A stretch of DNA of 29,003 bases from an uncultured Collinsella sp. (GTDB lineage: Bacteria; Actinomycetota; Coriobacteriia; Coriobacteriales; Coriobacteriaceae): the NCBI GenBank assembly GCA_938023705.1, contig CALJDJ010000060.1, positions 1 through 29,003 of the forward strand, read 5' to 3'. Below are positions 22,507 through 29,003 of this stretch, piece after piece. The position numbers and the translations under genes are program-made. The notes under the pieces are model-generated. The model saw only the letters and a program-made list of their open reading frames with translations. It was not told the DNA's origin and made no database searches. Every line of letters begins with the position of its first letter. Position 1 is the stretch's first letter.

Positions 22507-22932
22507 CTAGGCTCGTCCGCGCAGTTCGATGTCTTGGATGTCGTCGAAGTCGATGGCGATATCCTTGAGCTTGAGCAGTTTGAAGGCGGGGAGCACTTCG
22601 TCAAGGATGCCCGTGCGAGCGCGATAGCCGTACGTATCGTAATAGGTGACGCGAATTAAGTCGCCACGTTTGAGGCCCTCGAGCTTTTTTGAAAGCTCGA
22701 AGGCTTTTTCTTCCGTGAGTTCGCATTTGAGCTCGACAGTGATTTCTTGCTTGCGCACGAGTTCGTAGTATCCCGTGAGGGCGGCAAAGGGCATAAACTG
22801 TGCGGCGCGGTTGGCGCGCACGGCACCGTTGGCGGTGAGTCTGGGGTCGGCGGCGCGGTGTCTTCCCTCGGGGTCCGCTAGGCGTTCAAAAGGTGTCGGT
22901 GGCCGCATCGGCTGCTGTTGGGGCTTAGGCAC
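22507..22932 (-). CDS. YolD-like family protein
   Basis: This 141-residue protein has the YolD-like pattern: RAAQFMPFAALTGYYELV, then a region of beta strands with EEKAFELSKKLEGLKRGDLIRVTYY and a C-terminal IAIDFDDIQDIEL. YolD-like proteins are encoded next to Y-family polymerases in Gram-positive bacteria and are thought to act with them, like a UmuD-type partner. The start is a GTG at 22932, with AGGAGG just before, and it overlaps the end of the polymerase gene by 8 bases, which implies coupled translation. It converges with the HMA-domain gene, 26 bases away. Confidence 0.88.
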   Translation of the reverse strand: MPKPQQQPMRPPTPFERLADPEGRHRAADPRLTANGAVRANRAAQFMPFAALTGYYELVRKQEITVELKCELTEEKAFELSKKLEGLKRGDLIRVTYYDTYGYRARTGILDEVLPAFKLLKLKDIAIDFDDIQDIELRGRA

Positions 22933-24430
22933 GATGTCCTCCTACCTGGTCGTTGCGTTCGCGTGCGGTGGCGCCGGCGGTAAAGCTCAGCCCCTTGACG
23001 AGCGCGTTTTTGCCGTATTTGCCCTTTACGGCCAGGACGGCACGGGCCAGGTCGCGCTCGCGCTCATCGGCCTCGACGTCGCTAAACAGATCGATGGTGG
23101 CAAATTCTTCGGGTACCAGATTGCCAAATCCCAGGTTGATGCGCTTGACCGGTCGTTTGGGATCGACAGTCTGCGCCCAGAGCTCATCGAAATAGCCCAT
23201 GATCTTCTTAAACGAATTGGTGCGCTCGGGCAGCTTTCGCGAGGCGTTAGAGTGCGCGAAGAGTGCGGCATAGCCACCGCGCGGTTTGCCGCCGTGTTCT
23301 CCCACAAAGATGCCGTCGATTGCCTGCGCCTCGCGCACCAAGCGGCGCCGTTCGTCATTGCGCTGGACGGGCTTGGGCGCACGGGGCGCGAGCTCGGGGC
23401 CGGCGGTTGCGGTGGGTTCGATACTCGACGTGCTCGAGCGTAGGTGTCCGCATCCGTCCACATATTGCGCTGTACCGCTGGCGTCGAGGCGGCGTATGTC
23501 GGCTCGCTCGCTCGCGTAGCCCACGAAGAGCGAGATGCTGTCACACACCACGTGCTTATCGATCAAGTCCAGTACGGCGTTGTCGACCATCTCGCGTAAG
23601 ACGGTGTAGGCCTGCTCGTAGGCATAGCCCTTCGAGAGCACCTGTCCTGTGGTGGTTGAGGTTGCCTGCGGGCGATAGGCTTGGATATCGGCGATGGTTG
23701 TCGGCTCACGCCCGAAGGCGTGGTCGATGAGATATTCGGCATTGACGCCGAGCTCATCGTATAGCAGGTTTTCGTCGAGTGCGGCGACACCCATCAGGTC
23801 GTAGACGCCGTATTTTTCGAGCCGGGCTGCCACACCGGGGCCGATGCCCCAGATGTCGGTGATGGGACGGTGGGGCCAGATCTCTTTGCGAAAGGTCTCG
23901 TCGTCGAGTACACCAATGCGGCTGGGTACGTGCTTGGCGGTAATGTCGAGCGCCACCTTGGCCTGGAATAGGTTGGGGCCGATGCCGACGGTTGCCGTGA
24001 TGCCGGTGCGCGCGAGGACCTCGTCGCGCAGCATGCAGGCGAACCCTTCGGCATTGGTGTGGTAGAGGTCTAGATAGGGCGTCACGTCGATAAAGCATTC
24101 GTCGATTGAATAGACGTGAATGTCTTGCGGGCTCACGTATTCCAGATAGATGCCGTAGATTTGCGCCGACACCTCCATGTAGTGCTGCATGCGCGGTACG
24201 GCCTTGATGCAGTCGATGCCGTCGGGTATCTCGAACAGACGGCAGCGGTTGTGGATGCCGAGGTCCTTCATGGCCTGCGTGATGGCGAGGCAGATGGTCG
24301 TGCGTCCGCGCGATTCGTCGGCAACGACCAGGCATGTAGTGAGTGGGTCGAGTCCGCGATCGACGCACTCGACGCTGGCGTAAAACGTCTTAAGGTCTAT
24401 GCAGATATAGGTGTGACGCTCGAGCCCCAC
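22925..24430 (-). CDS. Y-family DNA polymerase (UvrX/UmuC-type)
   Basis: The 500-residue enzyme performs translesion DNA synthesis. It starts MGLERHTYICIDLKTFYASVECVDRG with the metal-binding D of CIDLKTFYASVE, contains YSIDECFIDVTPY (the second catalytic Asp-Glu), GIGPNLFQAKVA and an HhH segment IWGIGPGVAARL, and ends in a little-finger domain. The length is longer than DinB and fits the UvrX/UmuC type. The start is a GTG at 24430, with GGGAGG 4 bases upstream. An in-frame ATG at 24502 cannot be the start because it lies in the promoter's -35. The promoter overlaps a LexA box. The last 8 bases overlap the YolD gene. Confidence 0.93.
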   Translation of the reverse strand: MGLERHTYICIDLKTFYASVECVDRGLDPLTTCLVVADESRGRTTICLAITQAMKDLGIHNRCRLFEIPDGIDCIKAVPRMQHYMEVSAQIYGIYLEYVSPQDIHVYSIDECFIDVTPYLDLYHTNAEGFACMLRDEVLARTGITATVGIGPNLFQAKVALDITAKHVPSRIGVLDDETFRKEIWPHRPITDIWGIGPGVAARLEKYGVYDLMGVAALDENLLYDELGVNAEYLIDHAFGREPTTIADIQAYRPQATSTTTGQVLSKGYAYEQAYTVLREMVDNAVLDLIDKHVVCDSISLFVGYASERADIRRLDASGTAQYVDGCGHLRSSTSSIEPTATAGPELAPRAPKPVQRNDERRRLVREAQAIDGIFVGEHGGKPRGGYAALFAHSNASRKLPERTNSFKKIMGYFDELWAQTVDPKRPVKRINLGFGNLVPEEFATIDLFSDVEADERERDLARAVLAVKGKYGKNALVKGLSFTAGATARERNDQVGGHRA

Positions 24431-24459
24431 GCGTCCTCCCATCAAACACATGTTCTTAT

Positions 24460-24502
24460 CGAATATCTGTTCGATAATACCTGCTCGTCCGGACATCGTC
24501 AA
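24460..24502 (-). promoter_or_regulatory. LexA-controlled promoter of the Y-family polymerase
   Basis: On the minus strand TTGACG (24502-24497) and TATTAT (24479-24474) are 17 bases apart. Directly downstream lies CGAACAGATATTCG (24473-24460), which matches the Gram-positive LexA box CGAAC-N4-GTTCG at all but one position. Bound LexA would cover the start of transcription. Confidence 0.8.
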
Positions 24503-24524
24503 AACCTGTCCCTTTTTGGCAGGT
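24502..24524. repeat. First copy of an 18-bp intergenic repeat
   Basis: AAACCTGTCCCTTTTTGG at 24502-24519 recurs exactly at 25236-25253. Here it also forms a small hairpin, ACCTG with CAGGT at 24520-24524, and its first base lies in the polymerase -35. Confidence 0.75.
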
Positions 24525-24601
24525 ATGGTCGTGCGGCTGCATCGGGTTTTTAACGCAGCTCTAAAGAGCGCGAAACAGCTCGGAAAACCTCACTTCGTAG
24601 C

Positions 24602-25177
24602 ATGAGCCTAACGATTGATACCGCCTATACGCACGGAAGGGTTGTGGGAAAGATGGTCAATTATGGGTTTGGTATGCCGACGCGCTTGGTTGCGGATGGG
24701 GATGTGGCTCGCTGGTGCGGGCGATTGGTTGCCCACTACGGTGGCACCAAGGCACTGGTCGTGCTGGGAGGCGACAAGCACACGCGTGATGAGCTCGTTT
24801 CGGCGGCGCTGGGCTCGGTTGATCGCGCCCTGCTCGAGCGCGTGCTTTTCCGCTGCGGCTCGGTTGAAGGCGACGGAGGAGACGAGCTGATCGACGAAGC
24901 CGTGGCCCTGGCGACCGACGAAGGCGTGGACTTTGTCTTGGCGATTGGCGATGCCGATACTGCCGGCTTTGCGCGCGAGCTCGCCCGTCGCATGGCGGCG
25001 CTCGATGTCGGCGAAGACGGTTTTGTCCCTTATGGATGTATCGTCTCGGAGGGCAAGGTGCCTGCCGTCGTGGGGGCCGGCGAGGTTCCCGTTTTTGCCA
25101 TCATCGCGCCCGAACTGCTGGAGGGCATCGGGTCTCCTCTGCGTGAGTTGCTCGGTAGCGTCTGCGCTGCGGCCTAA
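24602..25177 (+). CDS. Half-length iron-containing alcohol-dehydrogenase-like protein
   Basis: Residues from about 18 resemble the N-terminal NAD-binding domain of iron-containing alcohol dehydrogenases: MVNYGFGMPTRLVADGD, then KALVVLGGDKHTRDELV, and LATDEGVDFVLAIGDADTAGFARELARRM, where the family has GGGS-x-x-D-x-A. Here GGGS is replaced by GDAD, so the NAD phosphate loop is damaged. The protein stops at 191 residues; the usual length is about 390, and the helical domain with the iron-binding histidines is missing. The downstream sequence has no continuation in other frames. The frame is intact, so it may be a maintained derivative rather than a decaying gene. The start is uncertain: the ATG at 24602 lacks an SD, and the ATG at 24653 matches the family start. 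Confidence 0.65.
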   Translation: MSLTIDTAYTHGRVVGKMVNYGFGMPTRLVADGDVARWCGRLVAHYGGTKALVVLGGDKHTRDELVSAALGSVDRALLERVLFRCGSVEGDGGDELIDEAVALATDEGVDFVLAIGDADTAGFARELARRMAALDVGEDGFVPYGCIVSEGKVPAVVGAGEVPVFAIIAPELLEGIGSPLRELLGSVCAAA

Positions 25178-25187
25178 TATTTGGCAT

Positions 25188-25253
25188 AAAGGGATAGGTT
25201 ATTTTTGATTGGTAAAGCGTTTGACCTGCCAAATTAAACCTGTCCCTTTTTGG
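25188..25253 (+). repeat. Second copy of the intergenic repeat, as a larger inverted repeat
   Basis: AAAGGGATAGGTT (25188-25200) pairs with AACCTGTCCCTTT (25237-25249), with one position that would be a U-G pair in plus-strand RNA. The right arm lies within the 18-bp sequence (25236-25253) that also occurs at 24502-24519. The stem lies 10 bases after the stop of the dehydrogenase-like gene and is followed by TTGG. Confidence 0.75.
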
Positions 25254-25334
25254 TCGGTTGCCGTTTGGGGGCCGATTGGCAACGCTCGCTGATTATAGTC
25301 TTGACCTGCGCTAGAATAGTGGCATCTGAATGTC

Positions 25335-25358
25335 CGGGCGCATGGAGGCGTGCGCCCG
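25335..25358 (+). promoter_or_regulatory. 5' UTR hairpin upstream of pgi
   Basis: CGGGCGCA (25335-25342) and TGCGCCCG (25351-25358) form a perfect 8-bp stem around an 8-base loop, a few bases before the SD GAGGAGG. It could stabilise the pgi mRNA; no ligand-binding architecture is visible. Confidence 0.5.
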
Positions 25359-25376
25359 TATGCTGAGGAGGACTCT

Positions 25377-27071
25377 ATGGCAACTGTTGCCGCACCTATC
25401 GATGCTACGTCGACTGCCGCTTGGAAGGCGCTCGAGGCCCATCAGGAGAAGCTCGAGGCCGAGGGTATCGACCTCAAGGCCTGGTTCGCCGCCGATGCCG
25501 AGCGCGTGAACAAGCTGAGCTTTGACGCCGGTGACCTGCACTTCGACCTGTCCAAGAACCTGGTGACTGATGAGACCGTCAAGCTGCTGTGCGATCTTGC
25601 CCGCGAGGTGAAGCTCGAGGAGCGCCGCGACGCCATGTTCTCCGGCGAGCACATCAACACCACCGAGGACCGCGCCGTCCTGCACACCGCGCTGCGCCGC
25701 CCGGCAAGCGAGAAGGGCCAGCTCATCGTCGACGGCCAGGACGTCGTCGCCGACGTGCACGAGGTTCTCGACCGCATGTATGCCTTCGCCGAGCGCGTGC
25801 GCTCCGGTGAGTGGAAGGGTGTTACCGGCAAAAAGATCGAGCACCTGGTGTCCATCGGCATCGGCGGCTCCGATCTGGGCCCGGTCATGGCCTACGAGGC
25901 CCTGCGTCCCTACGCCGACGCCGGTATTGACTGCCGCTACATCTCCAACATCGACCCCAACGATCAGGCAGAGAAGCTCAAGGGCCTCGATCCCGAGACC
26001 ACGCTCGTGATTATCGTCTCCAAGACTTTCACCACGCTCGAGACCCTCACCAACGCTCGTGAGGTCAAGACCTGGATGCTCGAGCAGCTCAAGGCTCAGG
26101 GTGCCATCGACGGCTCCGATGAGCAGAACGCCGAGGCCGTGGCCAAGCACTTTGTCGCCGTTTCCACCGCACTCGAGAAGGTCGAGGCCTTCGGCATCGA
26201 CCCCGCCAACGCTTTTGGTTTCTGGAACTGGGTCGGCGGCCGCTACTCTGTCGACTCCGCCGTGGGCCTGTCGCTGATCGTCGTGCTCGGCCCCGAGCGC
26301 TTCCAGCAGTTCCTTGAGGGCTTCCACGCCATCGACGAGTACTTCTGCAACACCCCGCTCGAGAACAACGCCGTCGCGCTGATGGGCCTGCTCAACGTCT
26401 GGTACGTCAACTTCTTCGGTTCCAAGAGCCACGCCGTGCTGCCGTACTGCCAGTATCTGCACCGCTTCCCGGCCTACCTGCAACAGCTCACCATGGAGTC
26501 CAACGGCAAGCACGTCCGCTGGGACGGCAGCGCTGTGACCTCCGATACCGGTGAGATCTTCTGGGGCGAGCCCGGTACCAACGGTCAGCACGCCTTCTAC
26601 CAGCTGCTGCACCAGGGCACCGTGGTGGTCCCGGCCGACTTTATCGCTTTCGCCAACACTGCCAACCCCGCAACCGACAGCGGCCAGGACGTCCACGAGC
26701 TGTTCCTGGGCAACTTCCTGGCCCAGACCAAGGCGCTCGCCTTTGGTAAGACGGCCGACGAGGTTCGTGCCGAGGGCACGCCCGAGCAGATCGTCCCGGC
26801 CCGCTGCTTTGAGGGCAACCGTCCGACGACCTCGATCTTCGGCGACACGCTGACCCCGTTCGCACTCGGCGAGCTCATCGCCCTGTACGAGCACATCACG
26901 TTTGTCGAGGGCACGGTCTGGGGCATCGACTCCTACGACCAGTGGGGCGTCGAGCTGGGCAAGCAGCTTGCCAAGCAGATCACCCCGGCCTTCCACGACG
27001 ACGCCGCCAAGGCCGAGCAGGACGCTTCGACCCAGGCGCTCATCGAGTTCTATCGCGCTCATCGCAAGTAG
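25377..27071 (+). CDS. pgi: Glucose-6-phosphate isomerase
   Basis: Pgi interconverts glucose 6-phosphate and fructose 6-phosphate in glycolysis. The 564-residue protein has the long form seen in E. coli and Actinomycetota. Signatures include GEHINTTEDRAVLHTALR (about 90-107), SIGIGGSDLGPVMAYEAL, VIIVSKTFTTLETLTNA (substrate phosphate site), the catalytic Glu in TMESNGK, the ring-opening His in PGTNGQHAFYQL, and a C-terminal QWGVELGKQLA with the catalytic Lys. The ATG at 25377 follows GAGGAGG. Codon use is strongly biased to GC-ending codons, as expected for a highly expressed gene. It ends at a strong terminator. Confidence 0.96.
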   Translation: MATVAAPIDATSTAAWKALEAHQEKLEAEGIDLKAWFAADAERVNKLSFDAGDLHFDLSKNLVTDETVKLLCDLAREVKLEERRDAMFSGEHINTTEDRAVLHTALRRPASEKGQLIVDGQDVVADVHEVLDRMYAFAERVRSGEWKGVTGKKIEHLVSIGIGGSDLGPVMAYEALRPYADAGIDCRYISNIDPNDQAEKLKGLDPETTLVIIVSKTFTTLETLTNAREVKTWMLEQLKAQGAIDGSDEQNAEAVAKHFVAVSTALEKVEAFGIDPANAFGFWNWVGGRYSVDSAVGLSLIVVLGPERFQQFLEGFHAIDEYFCNTPLENNAVALMGLLNVWYVNFFGSKSHAVLPYCQYLHRFPAYLQQLTMESNGKHVRWDGSAVTSDTGEIFWGEPGTNGQHAFYQLLHQGTVVVPADFIAFANTANPATDSGQDVHELFLGNFLAQTKALAFGKTADEVRAEGTPEQIVPARCFEGNRPTTSIFGDTLTPFALGELIALYEHITFVEGTVWGIDSYDQWGVELGKQLAKQITPAFHDDAAKAEQDASTQALIEFYRAHRK

Positions 27072-27100
27072 TCTTTACGGCTGAGTTGGCTTATGGCTGA

Positions 27101-27140
27101 AAGGGGCCCGTATCCGTTGGGGTACGGGCCCCTTGCTATT
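27101..27140 (+). terminator. Terminator of pgi
   Basis: A 12-bp stem, 27101-27112 with 27123-27134, is followed by TGCTATTTGG. The stem is strong and the T-tract is poor. Confidence 0.75.
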
Positions 27141-27307
27141 TGGATAGGATGGAATGTATCGGGAGGCGCCTCGACGGGCATCGCAATCGTCGAAGGCGCG
27201 CCGTTCATGTTCGGGACAATATGACATTTTTCCCGTTGCAAACAGCGCCGCCGTGGGTGTTCTGTATGATGGCTCAGACAAGGTTGTTCAATGACAGGGA
27301 GGCATAT

Positions 27308-28150
27308 ATGGCAATCAAAGCCATCGCAATGGATATCGACGGTACGCTCACCAACGACCAAAAGGTCATCAGCCCGCGTACGCGCGAGAAGCTGCTCGCG
27401 ACGCAGGAGTCGGGCATTAAGCTCATCTTGGCTTCGGGCCGTCCCGCATGGGGGTTGCACGCCTTGGCGCAGGAGCTCGACCTTCAAAACCATGACGGTC
27501 TGCTAGTTGCCTTTAATGGCGCGCATGTGGTCGACGCTCAGACCGATGAGGTCCTTTTTGACCAGGCCATGCCGGCTGACGAGCTGCACCGTCTGATTGA
27601 TCATCTGCGCAATTTCGACGTGATCCCTATGATTTCGCTCGGTCGCGATTTGCACGTCGAGGACTCGTACCATTGCATGATCACGCTGCCTGACGGCTTG
27701 CAGAAGAATATCGTCAAGTATGAGCGCGATGCGTGCGATCTTAAGATTCGCGAGGTCGAGAGCTTGCATGAGGTCGTGGACACTTATCCCGTGGACAAGC
27801 TGCTGACGGCGGGTGATCCGACCTACCTGCAGGCGCATTACGAGGAGATGTATGCGCCCTTTACCCAGACGCTTTCGGGCATGTTTACGGCCGACTGGTA
27901 CTTTGAGTACACGGCGCCCGGTATCGACAAAGCCCGTGCGCTCGAGGGTGCCCTGCCCAAGCTCGGTATCGATGCCAGCGAGGTCGTCTCGTTTGGCGAC
28001 GGCCAGAACGACAAGTCCATGATTGAGTGGGCCGGCACCGGTGTTGCCATGGGCAACGCCGTCGATGAGGTTAAGGCAGTTGCCCAGATGGTAACCGCCA
28101 ATAACAACGAAGACGGTATTGCAGTGGCGCTGGATAAGCTGCTGGGTTAG
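27308..28150 (+). CDS. Cof-type HAD-IIB family phosphatase
   Basis: The 280-residue protein has HAD motif I AMDIDGTLTN (D9, D11), motif II ILASGRPAWG, motif III around YTAPGIDKARAL with a Lys, and motif IV SFGDGQNDKSMIEWAG (D231). The DGQND and GVAMGNAVDEVKAVAQ segments are typical of the YidA/Cof group, which dephosphorylates sugar phosphates. Substrate is unknown. The ATG at 27308 follows GGGAGG; an upstream open frame covers non-coding DNA. A hairpin with TTTT follows the gene, before the next HAD gene. Confidence 0.92.
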   Translation: MAIKAIAMDIDGTLTNDQKVISPRTREKLLATQESGIKLILASGRPAWGLHALAQELDLQNHDGLLVAFNGAHVVDAQTDEVLFDQAMPADELHRLIDHLRNFDVIPMISLGRDLHVEDSYHCMITLPDGLQKNIVKYERDACDLKIREVESLHEVVDTYPVDKLLTAGDPTYLQAHYEEMYAPFTQTLSGMFTADWYFEYTAPGIDKARALEGALPKLGIDASEVVSFGDGQNDKSMIEWAGTGVAMGNAVDEVKAVAQMVTANNNEDGIAVALDKLLG

Positions 28151-28173
28151 AATCGCCGATTAATGCATGGTTT

Positions 28174-28201
28174 GGGCGCCTGCTTGCGGGCGCCCTTTTG
28201 T
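28174..28201 (+). terminator. Terminator between the two HAD genes
   Basis: GGGCGCC (28174-28180) pairs with GGCGCCC (28189-28195), followed by TTTTG. The next gene's SD follows within a few bases, so read-through may be needed to express it, or a promoter lies within. Confidence 0.7.
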
Positions 28202-28214
28202 TAGGGAGGGTGCC

Positions 28215-28874
28215 GTGTCCGCATTTCCGTTCGACGCCGTTATCTTTGACATGGACGGTGTCATTGTCGATACCGAGTATTACTACCTGGGCGAGACTGC
28301 CGCGTTTGCCAAGGAGCTTGGGCTTAACCTGACTCAAGAGGAGTTGAATGGGCAAGTCGGTACCTCGCATCAGTTCTTCCTGCATATGCTGGTCGATTGG
28401 TTTGAGCGCGCCGGTAAGGGGCATTTCACTGGCGAGGAAGCGTTGGCCCGTTGGGACGAGTGGGCGCATAAGCGTCCGCGCGACTATCAGGCTTTGATTA
28501 ACCCAGGCGCCGTGGATACGATTCGAGAGCTGCCGCGCCGTGGCGTTCGCGTGGCGCTTGCCAGCTCGTCTCCCATGGATAGCATCGAGGAAGTGCTCAA
28601 CGCGTGCGGGCTGTCGGATGCCTTTGAGTATGTGGTGAGCGGCGAGCAGTTTAAGGAGAGTAAGCCCGAGCCCGACATCTACCTGCATGCGCTGGACCTG
28701 CTGGGGCTGCCCGCGAATCGCTGCTGCTGCGTTGAGGATTCGGTGCCTGGCATCACTGCCGGCAAGCGAGCCGGCCTGACGGTCGTTGCCAAGCGCGAGG
28801 AACGCTTTGGCTTTAGCCAGGATGCCGCGGACAAGATTATCGACCAGCTGCCCGAGCTGCTTGAGCTTTCTTAG
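28215..28874 (+). CDS. HAD-IA family phosphatase (beta-phosphoglucomutase-like)
   Basis: This 219-residue protein has motif I VIFDMDGVIVDTE (D12, D14), motif II VALASSSPMDSI, the Lys of motif III in FKESKPEPDIYLHAL, and motif IV CCCVEDSVPGITAGKRAG. The DMDGVIVDTE start and the VEDSVPGI motif resemble phosphatases and beta-phosphoglucomutases of this subfamily; the substrate is unknown. The GTG start at 28215 has GGGAGG before it. An in-frame ATG at 28167 precedes it but covers the terminator and SD, so it is not credible. Confidence 0.9.
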   Translation: MSAFPFDAVIFDMDGVIVDTEYYYLGETAAFAKELGLNLTQEELNGQVGTSHQFFLHMLVDWFERAGKGHFTGEEALARWDEWAHKRPRDYQALINPGAVDTIRELPRRGVRVALASSSPMDSIEEVLNACGLSDAFEYVVSGEQFKESKPEPDIYLHALDLLGLPANRCCCVEDSVPGITAGKRAGLTVVAKREERFGFSQDAADKIIDQLPELLELS

Positions 28875-28973
28875 GGGGTCTGTTGGAGGCTCTTTAGGGG
28901 TTCGTGGACAAAAAATGCCAAATATGAGTACTGTCACTAATTTAGTAAGGTAGCGCGCAGAGATGTGGTGTAA

Positions 28974-29003
28974 GAGGCGGGGAATGCCCCGCCTCCGCCC
29001 TTT
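28974..29003. terminator. Hairpin terminator at the window end
   Basis: GAGGCGGGG (28974-28982) and CCCCGCCTC (28987-28995) form a perfect 9-bp stem around AATG, followed by CGCCCTTT at the window edge. The 99 bases between the HAD gene and this hairpin hold no gene; they include ATGCCAAATATGAGTACTGT at 28917-28936, which I cannot assign. Confidence 0.7.

Noticed and set aside
25290..25330. Promoter TTGACC with TAGAAT for pgi
   Set aside because: The two elements are only 5 bases apart, so they cannot be the -35 and -10 of one promoter; no better pair is clear.
25311..27062. 583-codon minus-strand frame over pgi
   Set aside because: Longest shadow in the window; Val/Gly/Leu-rich translation with no family motif, exactly opposite pgi.
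1..29003. CRISPR arrays, tRNAs, rRNA, insertion sequences or phage genes
   Set aside because: No regularly spaced repeats, no cloverleaf with T-loop, and no transposase, integrase or structural phage protein was seen on either strand.

Overview
This 29-kb window looks like a chromosomal stretch from a Collinsella-type member of the Coriobacteriia (Actinomycetota), probably gut-derived. That identification is an inference from several traits: high GC with GC-rich third positions, frequent GTG and TTG starts behind strong Shine-Dalgarno (SD) sequences, an anaerobic gene set (NrdG, a [4Fe-4S] aldo/keto reductase, flavodoxin, an MetY-type sulfhydrylase) and a Gram-positive type LexA box. There is no rRNA, tRNA, CRISPR array, phage or insertion sequence. 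The window is densely packed housekeeping and accessory metabolism on both strands.

Layout. 1-342: a possible gene tail, then a 21-bp inverted repeat leading into nrdG. 342-2660 (+): nrdG, then a folate cluster of folE, an HD-domain phosphohydrolase and folB. 2667-4526 (-): YgjP-type metallopeptidase and an M19 dipeptidase. 4647-6538 (+): a SlyD-type FKBP isomerase, a UreE-like protein and a Cof-type HAD phosphatase. 6554-9074 (-): PerR/Fur-type regulator, acylphosphatase, Gfo/Idh/MocA oxidoreductase and RNase HI. 9174-11662: a LysR regulator divergent from metY, whose leader has a clear promoter and an apparent 17-codon leader peptide. 11974-13148 (+): a secreted coiled-coil protein and a two-helix membrane protein. 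13257-15067 (-): a PanE-type reductase and a cyclase-family hydrolase. 15231-17383 (+): Fe-S aldo/keto reductase and endonuclease IV, separated by a structured 63-bp element. 17531-20636 (+): a polar amino-acid ABC importer. 20752-21922 (-): flavodoxin and a DUF3793 protein. 22097-22480 (+): a membrane-anchored HMA metal-binding protein behind a CsoR-like palindrome. 22507-24430 (-): a YolD-like protein and Y-family polymerase under an apparent LexA-controlled promoter. 24602-25177 (+): a half-length iron-alcohol-dehydrogenase-like protein flanked by an 18-bp repeat. 25377-28874 (+): pgi and two HAD phosphatases.

How the genes fit together. folE and folB make early pteridine intermediates of folate; the HD protein between them is a candidate for the missing dephosphorylation step. 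The SlyD and UreE-like pair suggests nickel handling without a visible urease. The LysR regulator, the metY promoter with its embedded inverted repeat and the cysteine-containing leader peptide suggest layered sulfur control. The substrate-binding protein, permease and ATPase form one importer, with a terminator-like hairpin after the first gene that would favour excess binding protein. The Y-family polymerase and YolD overlap and probably form an SOS mutagenesis unit.

The least explained material is intergenic: four long inverted repeats with a single G-U-compatible mismatch each, an 18-bp exact repeat, and the metY leader.
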